The translations under genes and the position numbers were made by a program. A DNA stretch of 23,865 nt from Tessaracoccus sp. Its GTDB lineage: Bacteria; Actinomycetota; Actinomycetes; Propionibacteriales; Propionibacteriaceae. Position 1 is the stretch's first letter, and every line of letters begins with the position of its first letter. The stretch spans positions 1 to 23,865 of the forward strand of contig NZ_JADJNP010000011.1 in NCBI RefSeq assembly GCF_016714275.1, written 5' to 3'. Of this stretch, positions 23,723-23,865 are shown in pieces. The notes beneath the pieces are model-generated. The model was not told where the DNA came from. It was given only the letters and a program-made list of their open reading frames with translations, and did not search any database.

Positions 23723-23865
23723 TCACCTGGAGGAGAGGGAGACGATCATCGGGCGCCGCGCGGCCCCGACGATGTGCGTGTCGGGCGCGGCCTCGAAGCA
23801 CGCGAGGGCGAGGGAGTCGGCGTCGTCGGGCGATCGGCCGAGCCGTTCGGAGACGTCGCGCTTGC
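23723..23865 (-). CDS. terminase large subunit, C-terminal end (partial)
   Basis: The last 47 codons of a gene that runs off the right edge. The frame reads KRDVSERLGRSPDDADSLAL, then ACFEAAPDTHIVGAARRPM and stops at 23723. The 'SPD.AD.LAL' element is the usual ending of the nuclease domain in large terminase subunits, where the Asp takes part in metal binding. The enzyme packages phage DNA into the prohead with ATP. The 9 bases to the portal start and the order terminase-portal-protease agree with Mu-like head operons. Only the end is visible, so ATPase motifs cannot be checked. Confidence 0.75.
   Translation of the reverse strand, partial: KRDVSERLGRSPDDADSLALACFEAAPDTHIVGAARRPMIVSLSSR

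Overview
This window is the late (virion-building) half of a contractile-tailed phage or prophage with a Mu-like morphogenesis plan. The DNA is very GC-rich, by eye about two thirds G+C, with strong G/C preference at third codon positions. All real genes lie on the minus strand, so the gene order runs from right (23865) to left (1). I see no tRNA, rRNA, IS element, CRISPR array, integrase or host gene. The GC content, the frequent GTG starts and two lipobox-like proteins suggest a GC-rich Gram-negative host (for example a myxobacterial or proteobacterial lineage). That host call is inference.

Layout in transcription order. (1) Packaging and head, 23865-17660: tail end of the large terminase, Mu gp29-type portal, S49 head-maturation protease with a probable nested scaffold, major capsid protein broken by a long poly-G/C tract, a small protein, a head decoration-like protein, a DUF1320 connector and a small coiled-coil protein. 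(2) Neck and tail shaft, 17663-14604: a gpG-like morphogenesis protein, a tail terminator-like protein, the sheath and the tube. (3) Tail assembly, 14607-12304: two chaperones joined by a canonical -1 slippery heptamer, then the tape measure. (4) Baseplate, 12294-6772: a baseplate-associated protein, a hub-spike fusion, three proteins of unclear role, gp25-like wedge, gpJ-like wedge and gp48-like protein. (5) Host-recognition proteins, 6761-2157: five beta-rich fibre or receptor-binding proteins and a small downstream protein. (6) Probable lysis/accessory block, 2160-1: a membrane protein with an internal lipobox, a small lipoprotein, a papain-like cysteine peptidase, an 80-residue protein and a DNA methyltransferase running off the left edge.

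The genes are packed like one operon. At least ten junctions overlap by a few bases (ATGA, GTGA or TGATG), and no gap exceeds about 90 bases, so there is no long non-coding stretch. The best leads are: a beta-sandwich module shared by the capsid, decoration and sheath proteins; a papain-like peptidase where an endolysin would be expected; a holin-like segment joined to a lipobox; a clear programmed frameshift in the tail chaperones; a nested scaffold start; and several one-base frame breaks (capsid, tape measure, methyltransferase) that point to assembly errors or a decaying prophage.
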